Shown: positions 1-7,795 of the stretch, in pieces
How positions within the stretch are numbered: the first letter of the stretch is position 1
How the letters are laid out: each line of letters opens with the position of its first letter
Assembly (NCBI GenBank): GCA_016793885.1
Contig: JAEUHE010000235.1
Location: 1 to 36,767, forward strand
Direction of reading: 5' to 3'
Source of the DNA: Verrucomicrobiales bacterium
Lineage (GTDB): Bacteria; Verrucomicrobiota; Verrucomicrobiia; Limisphaerales; UBA11320
DNA: 36,767 nucleotides
Notes under the pieces: generated by a model
The model's database searches: none
Seen by the model: only the letters and a program-made list of their open reading frames with translations
Told to the model about the DNA's origin: nothing
Made by a program: the position numbers and the translations under genes

Positions 1-143
1 AGTCCGGCTGCGGCCTGGTAGGAAGAGTATTCCGGGTAGTCCGGGCTGATCTCGATGGCCTTCTCGCGCGAAGTCGACCAGCTCTCATTGTGGGTCTCAT
101 CAAAGAGAACCTTCACCCGGCGAAGCTTTGAGTCGCCATTCAT
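1..143 (-). CDS. N-terminal fragment of unknown protein, cut by the window edge
   Basis: An open minus-strand frame starts at an ATG at 143-141 and runs off the left edge, giving 47 residues. It begins MNGDSKLRRVKVLFDETHNE. A short charged start is followed by a hydrophobic strand (VKVLF) and then DETHNE, which resembles the first beta-strand of a Rossmann-like or amidotransferase-like fold. That resemblance is weak and I assign no function. Only 20 bases separate its start from the stop of the threonine aldolase upstream on the same strand, so the two are probably co-transcribed. No frame break is seen inside the fragment. Confidence 0.6.
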   Translation of the reverse strand, partial: MNGDSKLRRVKVLFDETHNESWSTSREKAIEISPDYPEYSSYQAAAG

Positions 144-163
144 AGCCTTAACCCCTCACTCCC

Positions 164-1231
164 TCATTCGATTCCTTCTGCTGCTAACTTAGCATCAGAA
201 ACGAATAGTTCCACATCCGATGCGGTGGTATTCCAGGCGCACATGAGGCGGGCGCCACCCGGACCCACATCGTTGTAAAAGCGCCATCCCCGAGCCAGCA
301 GCTTATCGGCCATCCCTGGGGGAAAGTCCACAAACACGGCGTTGGCCTCAGTCGGGTAGAGCACCCGCACACCGGGGACAAGGCTAATCAGCGCTCGAAG
401 ATGGGCGGCCATCGTGTTGGCATGAGTGGCATGCTTGAGCCAGGTGGAACCAGAGAGCATCCCCAGCCACTGAGCTGAGTGGTAGCGCATCTTGGAAGCG
501 AGCTGGCCCGATTGCTTGCAGCGACGTTTGAAATTCGTGGCGAGATCGGGGTTGAACAGCACCACCGCTTCGCTGCCCATCATCCCGTTCTTGGTGCCTC
601 CAAAGCAGAGTGCGTCGACTCCCGCCTTCCAGGTGATTTCCGCCGGTCGGCAGCCCAGGCTGGCGACGGCGTTGGCGAAGCGGGCTCCATCCAGATGCAC
701 CACCATGCCCAGGCGGTGGACGCACTGGGCTAGATCTTCGATCTGGCCCGGGGTGTAGACGGTGCCTAGTTCGGTGGATTGGGTCAGGCTCAGCACGCGC
801 GGGGCGGAGGCGTGAATGTCGCGTCGGTTGTGGAATACCTTCTCCACCGCCGCTGCATCGAGTTTTGCCAGGGGAGTGTCGATGGGCAGGGTCTTGATGC
901 CGTGGGCGAAGAATCCCGGAGCATTGGACTCATCGGTCTCGACATGGCTGTAGGCATGGCAGATGACCGCCTGAAAGGGCTCGCACGCGGCCGCCACCAC
1001 CAGGGAGTTCGCCGCGGTTCCGTTGAAAACGAAGTGAACCTCGCAGTCGGTTTCGAACAACTCCTGAAAGAGTGCCTGGGCTCGTTGAGTGTAGGGATCG
1101 TCGCCGTATCCCGGGACGTGATCCACGTCGGCCGCCCTCAAGGTCTCCCAGACCTCGGGACAGACCCCGGCGTAGTTGTCGCTGCCAAAATGGCGTGAGG
1201 GGACGGCGGGCGCGTTGCTCATGCCACGCAT
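164..1231 (-). CDS. ltaE: Low-specificity L-threonine aldolase (PLP-dependent beta-eliminating lyase family)
   Basis: This 355-residue protein should cleave L-threonine or L-allo-threonine to glycine and acetaldehyde using pyridoxal phosphate in the cytoplasm. Visible signatures are SDNYAG near residue 17, the FNGTAAN phosphate-binding loop (69-75), HAYSHVETDE around 92-101, the cofactor-ring aspartate in HLDGAR (D181) and the Schiff-base lysine in FGGTKNG (K214). Length and motif order fit the family. A second ATG three codons in (1222) is an equally good start; neither has a clear Shine-Dalgarno sequence. A truncated gene begins 20 bases after the stop and may share the transcript. Confidence in the fold is high; substrate preference within the aldolase/beta-eliminating lyase family is inferred. 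Confidence 0.9.
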   Translation of the reverse strand: MRGMSNAPAVPSRHFGSDNYAGVCPEVWETLRAADVDHVPGYGDDPYTQRAQALFQELFETDCEVHFVFNGTAANSLVVAAACEPFQAVICHAYSHVETDESNAPGFFAHGIKTLPIDTPLAKLDAAAVEKVFHNRRDIHASAPRVLSLTQSTELGTVYTPGQIEDLAQCVHRLGMVVHLDGARFANAVASLGCRPAEITWKAGVDALCFGGTKNGMMGSEAVVLFNPDLATNFKRRCKQSGQLASKMRYHSAQWLGMLSGSTWLKHATHANTMAAHLRALISLVPGVRVLYPTEANAVFVDFPPGMADKLLARGWRFYNDVGPGGARLMCAWNTTASDVELFVSDAKLAAEGIE

Positions 1232-1326
1232 TTGGCATCGGCGGAGACAAAGTGCAAGGGTTTTAACCGTCGCACCCCCGGTGAAATTTCATTGATCTTG
1301 GGCGCTGGTCGAAGAAGCATAGCCTA

Positions 1327-1686
1327 GTGTCACGAAGTGCATTAGGTCGTGGGCTCAGCTCTTTGATGGAAGCGCCGCCGGGGGATTCTACCTCGGCCGT
1401 GGCTTCTTCGTCGCCTCGGGTTGCGCAGGGACCAGGGCCCGCTGTGCAACGCCTGTTGGAGCAGAGCAAGCCCACCGTTGAAGCGCCTGTTCCGGCAAAA
1501 CCGCTTCCTTCCCAACCCGCCCGGGTCAAATGGAGCCTGCTAGCAGCGGATGTGTTCCTGCTCCTGCTCTGCGCGACATTGCTCAACGGCGTCCCGCTGA
1601 TTGCGATCTTCTGGAAAGAATGGACGTTGGCGATCGTTGCCCTGATCTTCGGAGGTTGGCTGGCTTGGCTGGCTTTCTCCGACTAG
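1327..1686 (+). CDS. Small two-helix membrane protein with ParB-like N-terminal peptide
   Basis: A GTG start gives 119 residues. The protein opens with MSRSALGRGLSSLMEA, which matches the LG-R/K-GL peptide at the N-terminus of ParB/Spo0J proteins, the part that stimulates ParA ATPases. No ParB nuclease or helix-turn-helix domain follows. Instead there is a Pro/Ala/Ser-rich linker (about 17-65) and two hydrophobic helices (about 70-90 and 97-117) ending at the C-terminus. It is therefore probably an inner-membrane protein with a cytoplasmic N-terminal tail. No gene partner is apparent: the threonine aldolase is divergent, and downstream comes a 28-bp inverted repeat whose left arm contains the stop codon. 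The function is unknown; an interaction with a ParA/MinD-type ATPase is only a hypothesis. Confidence 0.65.
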   Translation: MSRSALGRGLSSLMEAPPGDSTSAVASSSPRVAQGPGPAVQRLLEQSKPTVEAPVPAKPLPSQPARVKWSLLAADVFLLLLCATLLNGVPLIAIFWKEWTLAIVALIFGGWLAWLAFSD

Positions 1687-1769
1687 CAGCAACCACCGGC
1701 GATGCGATGCGACGGTTGTTGTGACGGGCGGAAACCTCAGGGCATCGCATCGCCGGTGGTTGCTGCTAG
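1683..1769. repeat. Perfect 28-bp inverted repeat with 31-nt loop
   Basis: Bases 1683-1710 are exactly complementary to 1742-1769, and the loop is 1711-1741. The arms contain ACCACCGGCGATGCGATGC. The TAG stop of the upstream small gene lies in the left arm. No run of T follows on either strand, so it is not a typical intrinsic terminator, although such a stem would still affect the 3' end of the mRNA. It could be a REP/MITE-like element. Confidence 0.9.
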
Positions 1770-1840
1770 GAGGCACTGCGTGCGGGGAGCAAGACGACCC
1801 TTGATGTTCAAAAGTTAAGGAAGTGAGTTCCTGAATCCTA

Positions 1841-1946
1841 CGCCGAGAACCCGCAGGGCTCAAAGAGATTAGCCGGGGCGTTGAGCGCAGTGACACCCCT
1901 GGTCCGTTGCCACCCTATTGAACAGCACCCTGAAAGGCGTGCCACC
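1841..1946 (-). repeat. Dispersed intergenic repeat, copy A
   Basis: Read on the minus strand, this stretch starts GGTGGCACGCCTTTCAGGGT and matches bases 30221-30327 read on the plus strand. The first ~34 bases are identical, and most of the remaining ~70 agree with scattered substitutions. The two copies are in opposite orientation about 28 kb apart and both lie between genes. Both can be read as a similar short peptide (GVSLRSTPRLIS), but neither has a credible gene start. The rest of the gap 1687-2014 shows nothing beyond this and the inverted repeat. Confidence 0.85.
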
Positions 1947-2014
1947 CGTCGGCCAGTGGACTCACGAACGGATTTTGTTCCTCGAGTAGGGGTGACGCAA
2001 GTCTCCGAAGCTGG

Positions 2015-2371
2015 TTAGAGCACTTTGTGCCAAACCTCGGCATCGAAGCCGACCATTCCGACATTCGCTCCCACTACGAAGGGCCGCTTGACCAAGCGCC
2101 CATTGCTGGCGAGTAGCTTCAGTGCCTCCGTTGGGCTCATGCCGGGAAGCGTGTCTTTGATGTTGAGGGCCTTGTAGTCGAGTCCGGAGGTGTTGAACAG
2201 TTTCCGGAGGTTTCCGTCGTAGCGCTCCAGCATCGCCTTGAGCTCGGCCAGCGTGGGAGGCTGTTCACGAATCGGGATCACTTCATGGGCGATCTTGCGT
2301 TCGTTCAGAAACTTCAACGCTTTGCGGCAGGTATCGCATCCTTCGTAGGTGTAAACTTTCAACGTTTTCAT
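2015..2371 (-). CDS. ArsC/Spx/YffB-family thioredoxin-fold protein
   Basis: This 118-residue protein starts MKTLKVYTYEGCDTCRKALK. The C-x-x-C pair in GCDTC follows the first strand as in the Spx/YffB branch of the arsenate-reductase family. The conserved arginine appears in GRLVKRPFVV near residue 95, and the end (VGFDAEVW) also fits. A longer frame exists upstream but overlaps dnaE and reads as non-family sequence, so I chose the ATG at 2371. It begins 40 bases after the dnaE stop on the same strand and may be read from the dnaE transcript. Members act as glutathione- or thioredoxin-linked reductases or as RNA-polymerase-binding regulators. The sequence alone does not say which, and no arsenic-resistance genes are nearby. 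Confidence 0.85.
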   Translation of the reverse strand: MKTLKVYTYEGCDTCRKALKFLNERKIAHEVIPIREQPPTLAELKAMLERYDGNLRKLFNTSGLDYKALNIKDTLPGMSPTEALKLLASNGRLVKRPFVVGANVGMVGFDAEVWHKVL

Positions 2372-2411
2372 GGCATTGAATCGGGTGTTGTCCAGGGCGC
2401 CGGTCGTCGGG

Positions 2412-5400
2412 CTATTCGGACGCGGACTGTTCGCCTTTGCGCTCCCATTTTCGTTGAACTCGCTCGGGCAGGCGGGTGTCCACCTTCGCATAGTAGGTGT
2501 CCTCCCCGAACAGCTCGTCCACTGCCCGCTGAAAGGCCAGAGAGGGCGCGACATTCCATCGTTCATGAGCCTCGATGAAGACCAGTTCGCCGGCGCTGCG
2601 CTTCACACAGAGAAACAGGGGGATTTTCCCGCGGTTTGCCTCGGCGATTTGGCGCGCTGCTTCGAGTCGCTCGGTGGAGAGTTGTGCCTCGTTAAGCCGG
2701 AAATGGACCTGCGACGTGTATCGCCGTGGGGCATCCTCGAGCCGCAGGATCTCTTGGGGGAACAGCTTCGGCTTGTCTTCGTCGTTGTTCACTTCACCGA
2801 TCACCATCAGGGCTTGGTTCGGGATGAGCAGCTCCCGGTACTTATCGTAGTTCTCGTTCATGCAGAGCATCGACATGTTGCCCTCCAAGTCCTCCAGGGT
2901 GACCATGGCATACGGCTTGCCGCTCTTCTTGCTCATGCCGCTCTGCACCGTGCTGACCATGCCGCCAATGCGGGTCAGGGTTCGAGGCGGAACTTCTTTG
3001 GCGGTGATGGAGTTATGCAGGCAGTAACGTTCCAACACAGACGCCAGGGGAGTGAGTGGATGTCCCGTGACATAGAAGCCCAACAGCTCCTTCTCGGCGG
3101 AGAGCAGCTCATGCTGCGGCCATTCCTGCAGGGTCACCGTGTTCTCCCGGGCGGCCGGCTTTTCCAGCTCCTCGATCAAACCGAAGAGCGAGCTTTGACC
3201 GCGCGCCTTGTCCTCGGCCATGGTGGAAGCCCGGGCCATGACATGCTCCAGGCTCGCGAACATGCCTGCGCGGGTCTCCTTCAAGCTGTCGCACGCCCCG
3301 CAGCGAATCAGTGCTTCCAGGACCCGTTTGTTCACGGTGCGGCCGTCCACCCGCTCGCATAGCTCCGCCAGGGTTTTGAACCTTCCGCCTTCAGCCCGAG
3401 CCTTGAGGATGCTCTCGACGGCAATCTCGCCCACTCCTTTGATGGCCGCCAGGCCGAAGCGGATGGCTGGTTTGCTCTGCCCGTGCTCGTCGGCTGTGCC
3501 CGTGGCCGGACCGAAGAAGGCGTCGCCTTCATTCACATCGGGAGGCAGGACCTCCACTCCCATTGACTTCGATTCGTTGAGCACCACCTGGAGTTTTTCC
3601 AGGGAGCCCATTTCGTTCGTCATCATGGCGGAGAGGAACTCCACCGGGTAGTTGGCCTTGAGATACGCCGTCTGATAGGAAACGATCGCGTAGGCGGCCG
3701 CGTGCGACTTGTTAAAGCCATAGCCGGCGAATTTTTCCAAGAGATCGAACACCTGGTTCGCTTTGGACTCGGGAATCTTGTTGGTCTGGGCGGCGCCCTT
3801 CACGAAAATGGCCCGCTGCTTGGCCATTTCCTCAGGCTTCTTTTTGCCCATCGCCCGCCGCAGCAGATCGGCGCCGCCGAGGGTGTAGCCGGCCAAATAC
3901 TGGGCCGCCTGCATGACCTGCTCCTGGTAGATGAGCACTCCGTAGGTCTCCTTGCTGATGGATTCCAGCAGGGGGTGCTCATACTCGATGCTGACCTCGC
4001 CGTGGCGGCGTTTGATGAAATCCGGAATCAGGTCCATGGGGCCCGGACGATACAGCGCCACCAGAGCGGTGATGTGTTCGACGGAACTGATCTGGAACTT
4101 GCGGCACAGGTCGCGCATGCCGCCAGATTCTAGCTGGAACACGCCGACGGTGTTGCCCTTGTTGAGCAGGTCGTAGGTCTTCTGGTCATCGAGCGGAAGG
4201 CGGTCGATGTTGATGGTGATGCCGCGGGTGCGCTGGACCATCTCGCAGACGTTTCGGATCACCGTCAGGGTCTTCAGGCCCAGAAAATCCATCTTCAGCA
4301 GACCCAAGTCCCCCACCGGACCCATGGGATATTGTGTGACGATGGTGCCATCCTCGTCCTGCTTGAGCGGCAGCAGGTTCACCAATGGTTCGGGACCGAT
4401 GACGACACCGGCCGCGTGCACGGAGGAGTTGCGGACGATGTCCTCCAGCACAAATGCGGTATCCACCAGTTCCCGGGTCATTTCCTCGCTATCGTAGGCC
4501 TGCTTGAAGTCCGGCGAGACTTTCAAGGACTTGGCGAGGTCCATCTTCAGCTCGTTGGGAATCATCTTGGCCAGGCGATCACCGTCTCCGAACGAGAGCC
4601 CGTTGACCCGGGCCAGGTCGCGGAGAACGGATTTCGCACCCATGGTGCCGAAGGTGATGATCTGGGCGACGCAGTCGCTCCCGTATTTTTGACGGACGTA
4701 TTCGATCACGTCGGCGCGTCGGTCGTCGGCAAAATCGATGTCGATATCGGGCGGGTTGACGCGTTCAGGATTGAGAAACCGCTCGAAGAGCAGCCCGTAT
4801 CGGATCGGGTCAACATTCGAGATCTCCAGCAGGTAGGTCACGATGGACCCGGCGGCGGAACCACGAGCCACGCAGGATACCCCTTTCTCGCGGCCGTGCT
4901 GGACGAAGTCGCCGACGATCAAAAAGTAAGAGATAAAGCCGGTCTTCTCGATGACCTTCAGTTCGAGTTGAAGACGGTCGATCACCACCTTCACCGCTTG
5001 TGCAACCTTAGGGTCGTTCAGATCGCGCGGGGGCGAGTTCGGATCGATCGCCGCCGCTTCCTCGGGGCTGAGAGTGTAAATAGGCAGGTTGCGAGCGTCC
5101 TCGATGGATTCGACGATGTACTCCTGCCCCTGCGCCTTGGCCACCATGCCATAGCGTCGGCCCAGGCCATCAGCCAGCAGTTTGCGCAGATAGCCTTCCC
5201 GGGTGAAATGTTCGGGAGGTTCGAAATTCGGATAGTGCAGCTCGCCGAACTTCAGCTCCACATTGCACTTCTCGGCGACCTCCAGGGTGTTCTGGATGGC
5301 TTCGGGCACCTCGGCAAAAAGCGCCTTCATCTCTTCGGCCGACCGCAGATAGAACTGCTCCGGCACATAGCGCATCCGCCGCTGGTCTTGCAGAGTGGTT

Positions 5401-6092
5401 TGGGTGCCCAGACAGATGAGGCAGTCGTGGGCGTGGGAGTGGCTCTTGTCGATGTAGTGAACATCGTTGGTGGCCACTAGCTTCACGCCGAACTCTTTCG
5501 ACCAGGGGATCAGGTGCCGGTTGACCTTGGCTTGTTCCGCGATGCCATGGTTTTGCAGCTCGAGATAGTAGTTTTCGGGACCCATCACCTGCTTGTACCA
5601 GTCGATGGCCTCGCGGGCTTTTTCGAGGTTGTCCGTGTGGATGAGCTGAGGGACCTCGCTGGCCAGGCATCCGGATAGCGCGATCAAGCCCTCGTGATGT
5701 TGCTGGAGCAGTTCTTTGTCGATCCGAGGCTTGTAGTAGTATCCTTCCAGATGGGCCGCCGTGGAGAGCTTGATCAGATTTCGATACCCTTGCTCATCCT
5801 TGGCCAGCAGGAGCAAGTGGTTGTAGACATCACGTCCCCCGCTGGAAGACTTCTTATCGAACCGGCTGTGCGGAGCTACGTAAACCTCGCAACCCAGGAT
5901 TGGTTTAATGCCTTTGTTGTGGGCCGCTTGATAGAAATCCACCAGGCCATAGAGCACCCCGTGATCGGTAATGGGCAGCGCCGAGAACTTCAGCTCATGA
6001 GCCCGATCGACTAGTTTGTCCAATCGACAGGCGCCATCAAGCATCGAGTACTCGGTATGCAGGTGCAGGTGAACGAAGTCCGCGTGCGACAT
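2412..6092 (-). CDS. dnaE: DNA polymerase III alpha subunit (replicative polymerase)
   Basis: The 1226-residue catalytic subunit of the chromosomal replicase. The N-terminal PHP domain (about 1-290) carries HLHLHTEYS, ITDHG, GCEVYVA, SGCLASE and TNDVHY, so the full set of metal ligands seems present. The polymerase active site shows PDIDIDFADDR near residue 446, and the tandem helix-hairpin-helix/beta-binding part includes GYGFNKSHAAAYA near 790. A C-terminal OB-fold is suggested by YAMVTLEDLEGNM (about 1050). I start at the ATG at 6092, preceded by GAGGGG, rather than the upstream TTG at 6128, because family members begin just before HLH. A segment of about 50-60 residues (roughly 310-370, with YIVESIEDARNLP) looks like an insertion relative to typical DnaE proteins. 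An ArsC/Spx-family gene follows. Confidence 0.97.
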   Translation of the reverse strand: MSHADFVHLHLHTEYSMLDGACRLDKLVDRAHELKFSALPITDHGVLYGLVDFYQAAHNKGIKPILGCEVYVAPHSRFDKKSSSGGRDVYNHLLLLAKDEQGYRNLIKLSTAAHLEGYYYKPRIDKELLQQHHEGLIALSGCLASEVPQLIHTDNLEKAREAIDWYKQVMGPENYYLELQNHGIAEQAKVNRHLIPWSKEFGVKLVATNDVHYIDKSHSHAHDCLICLGTQTTLQDQRRMRYVPEQFYLRSAEEMKALFAEVPEAIQNTLEVAEKCNVELKFGELHYPNFEPPEHFTREGYLRKLLADGLGRRYGMVAKAQGQEYIVESIEDARNLPIYTLSPEEAAAIDPNSPPRDLNDPKVAQAVKVVIDRLQLELKVIEKTGFISYFLIVGDFVQHGREKGVSCVARGSAAGSIVTYLLEISNVDPIRYGLLFERFLNPERVNPPDIDIDFADDRRADVIEYVRQKYGSDCVAQIITFGTMGAKSVLRDLARVNGLSFGDGDRLAKMIPNELKMDLAKSLKVSPDFKQAYDSEEMTRELVDTAFVLEDIVRNSSVHAAGVVIGPEPLVNLLPLKQDEDGTIVTQYPMGPVGDLGLLKMDFLGLKTLTVIRNVCEMVQRTRGITINIDRLPLDDQKTYDLLNKGNTVGVFQLESGGMRDLCRKFQISSVEHITALVALYRPGPMDLIPDFIKRRHGEVSIEYEHPLLESISKETYGVLIYQEQVMQAAQYLAGYTLGGADLLRRAMGKKKPEEMAKQRAIFVKGAAQTNKIPESKANQVFDLLEKFAGYGFNKSHAAAYAIVSYQTAYLKANYPVEFLSAMMTNEMGSLEKLQVVLNESKSMGVEVLPPDVNEGDAFFGPATGTADEHGQSKPAIRFGLAAIKGVGEIAVESILKARAEGGRFKTLAELCERVDGRTVNKRVLEALIRCGACDSLKETRAGMFASLEHVMARASTMAEDKARGQSSLFGLIEELEKPAARENTVTLQEWPQHELLSAEKELLGFYVTGHPLTPLASVLERYCLHNSITAKEVPPRTLTRIGGMVSTVQSGMSKKSGKPYAMVTLEDLEGNMSMLCMNENYDKYRELLIPNQALMVIGEVNNDEDKPKLFPQEILRLEDAPRRYTSQVHFRLNEAQLSTERLEAARQIAEANRGKIPLFLCVKRSAGELVFIEAHERWNVAPSLAFQRAVDELFGEDTYYAKVDTRLPERVQRKWERKGEQSASE

Positions 6093-6358
6093 CCCCTCAA
6101 ATCTGAGAACCACCCGCCGCGAAGTCAATCACCGGGACACGGCCAGCTGCCATTCGGATGTGATTATTTCCGCCTGGCGGCGGAACTCCATGCGCACTTT
6201 CTGGAACGCCTTCGCAACTCGATAGAGCAGGAATTCCCGCGTTCATGAGCTAGCCTTACTTTATTCCAGCCTGGGCCCTCATTCCGGTAGTTTGGTGCTA
6301 GCGTGACCAGAATGTGACTTGTCAGATGCCCTCAAATTCCCTAACGAGGGGCACGATC
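6093..6358. other. Divergent intergenic region between dnaE and aminotransferase
   Basis: This 266-base gap must hold the promoters of dnaE (leftward) and the aminotransferase (rightward). I could not identify convincing -35/-10 boxes or an operator. A short rightward open frame running out of antisense dnaE through here is not supported as a gene. Confidence 0.5.
6346..6351 (+). promoter_or_regulatory. Ribosome binding site deciding the aminotransferase start
   Basis: GAGGGG lies 7 bases before the ATG at 6359. It supports that start over the upstream ATG/GTG-type codons beginning near 6314, which have no such site. Confidence 0.7.
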
Positions 6359-7762
6359 ATGAGTACATTACCGTTCGAACAAATCCAGGGCCGCCACTTG
6401 ATGCAATGTTGGTCGGCTCAACAGGGTTACTCGCCCATCCCCGTCTGCGAAACCCGAGGATGCTGGATTCATACCACGGACGGTCGTCGCATTTTTGATC
6501 TCCGGAGCGCCCACGAATGCATCAATCTAGGATTCAACCATCCCCAGGTGCTCCAGGCGATGCGCGATCAGATGGAAAAGGTGATCTACGTCACCGACGA
6601 TTTCGCCACCGAGCCCACCGCGCGCTTGGTGGAGCGCTTGGCTCAGTTGGTGCCAGGGGCTCCTGGCAAACGAGTCTTTCTCTCGCAAAGTGGCGCGGCA
6701 GCGGTCGAGGCGGCGATTAAAGGCGCCCGACAATACCAATACAACACCGTCCTCAAGGCTGGGTCGCCGGGCGTCGATGCCCCGATGCAATATCCGTTTC
6801 CCTACAAGATCATCTCGCGTTATCGCTCCTGGCATGGATCGAGTGCCACGGCGGCTTCGGTGAGCGGCGACCCTCGCCGTTGGTTTCAGGAGCCGTTCAC
6901 CGTCCCCGGGGTCGTCTTCGCTCCGGATGCTCAAGAATATCGGTCGCCTTTCGGCTCTGGACCAGAAGCGGTTCAGGCCAACCTCAACTACCTGGATTAC
7001 CTCATTGAGCAGGAAGGAGGCAGCAACAAAGTGGCGGCCATGATCCTGGAGCCGGTGGTGGGGAGCAACGGCATTCTCCCCCCACCTCCCGGCTATCTGG
7101 AAGGAGTGCGACGCATCTGCGATCGGTGGAACATGCTGCTGATTGTCGATGAAACCATGACCGGCATGGGCCGCACCGGGAAGATGTTTGCCGTCGAGCA
7201 CTATGGCATCGAGCCTGACATCTTGGTGATGGGCAAGGCGCTCGGCGTGTATTGCCCACTCGCCGCGACGGTGTTCTCGGAGAAGGTCTCCCGTTCCTTT
7301 GATCACAACCTATTCGGACATGGTCAGAGCTTCTCCGGGCATGCCTTGGGCTGCGCGGCGGCCTTGGCCAGCCTCGAGGTTTTGATCGAAGGAGGGTTGC
7401 TGGCACAGGTTCAGAAAAACGGTGCCTATTTGGGGGACGAACTCCGGAAGCTGGCAGCGCGCCATCCCTGTGTGGGTGACGTGCGTGGGCTGGGGCTCTT
7501 CTGGACGCTCGAATTGGTGAAGGATCGAGAGAGCCGAGAACCGCTCCGACGCACGACGGAGAAATACACCCGCACGATCGTGAGTGAGCTCGCTGACTTT
7601 CTCCTGCGCGAACGACACGTGTACGTGCCGGCTGATAAGTTCGGCATCTGGGTCGTCCCGCCGCTCATCGTCAGCCGATCGGAGATCGACTTTCTCGTGG
7701 AGGCGATCGATGCAGCGCTCACGATGGCAGATGGTTGGAGCGACCGGACTGAACCCTCCTGA
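6359..7762 (+). CDS. Class III PLP-dependent aminotransferase (omega-amino acid or taurine:pyruvate type)
   Basis: This 467-residue enzyme has the full class III pattern. The aspartate that binds the pyridine nitrogen is in LLIVDETMTGMGRTG (about 260-275), the Schiff-base lysine is in ILVMGKALG (near 291), and GHGQSFSGHALGCAAALA (about 320-338) follows. SQSGAAAVEAAIKGAR (near 120) is the phosphate-binding region. It should transfer an amino group from a terminal amine or amino acid to an oxo acid such as pyruvate. Conserved text such as GLGLFWTLELVKD is most like the taurine-pyruvate/beta-alanine-pyruvate group, but the substrate cannot be fixed from sequence alone. It is divergent from dnaE and convergent with the next gene, so it is probably transcribed alone. 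Confidence 0.9.
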   Translation: MSTLPFEQIQGRHLMQCWSAQQGYSPIPVCETRGCWIHTTDGRRIFDLRSAHECINLGFNHPQVLQAMRDQMEKVIYVTDDFATEPTARLVERLAQLVPGAPGKRVFLSQSGAAAVEAAIKGARQYQYNTVLKAGSPGVDAPMQYPFPYKIISRYRSWHGSSATAASVSGDPRRWFQEPFTVPGVVFAPDAQEYRSPFGSGPEAVQANLNYLDYLIEQEGGSNKVAAMILEPVVGSNGILPPPPGYLEGVRRICDRWNMLLIVDETMTGMGRTGKMFAVEHYGIEPDILVMGKALGVYCPLAATVFSEKVSRSFDHNLFGHGQSFSGHALGCAAALASLEVLIEGGLLAQVQKNGAYLGDELRKLAARHPCVGDVRGLGLFWTLELVKDRESREPLRRTTEKYTRTIVSELADFLLRERHVYVPADKFGIWVVPPLIVSRSEIDFLVEAIDAALTMADGWSDRTEPS

Positions 7763-7795
7763 GAAACACTCAATCCCCCAACATCGGGTTTGACC

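Noticed and set aside
2370-3362. 330-codon plus-strand open frame opposite dnaE
   Set aside because: It is antisense to a certain gene, has no family-like content, and long antisense frames are expected in GC-rich DNA.
4332-5480. 382-codon plus-strand frame opposite dnaE
   Set aside because: Antisense shadow of dnaE with His/Gln/Val-rich sequence typical of the reverse strand of a real gene.
6057-6248. 63-codon plus-strand frame crossing from antisense dnaE into the divergent gap
   Set aside because: Its start lies in antisense dnaE and its end is arbitrary; the helical-looking end is too short to judge.
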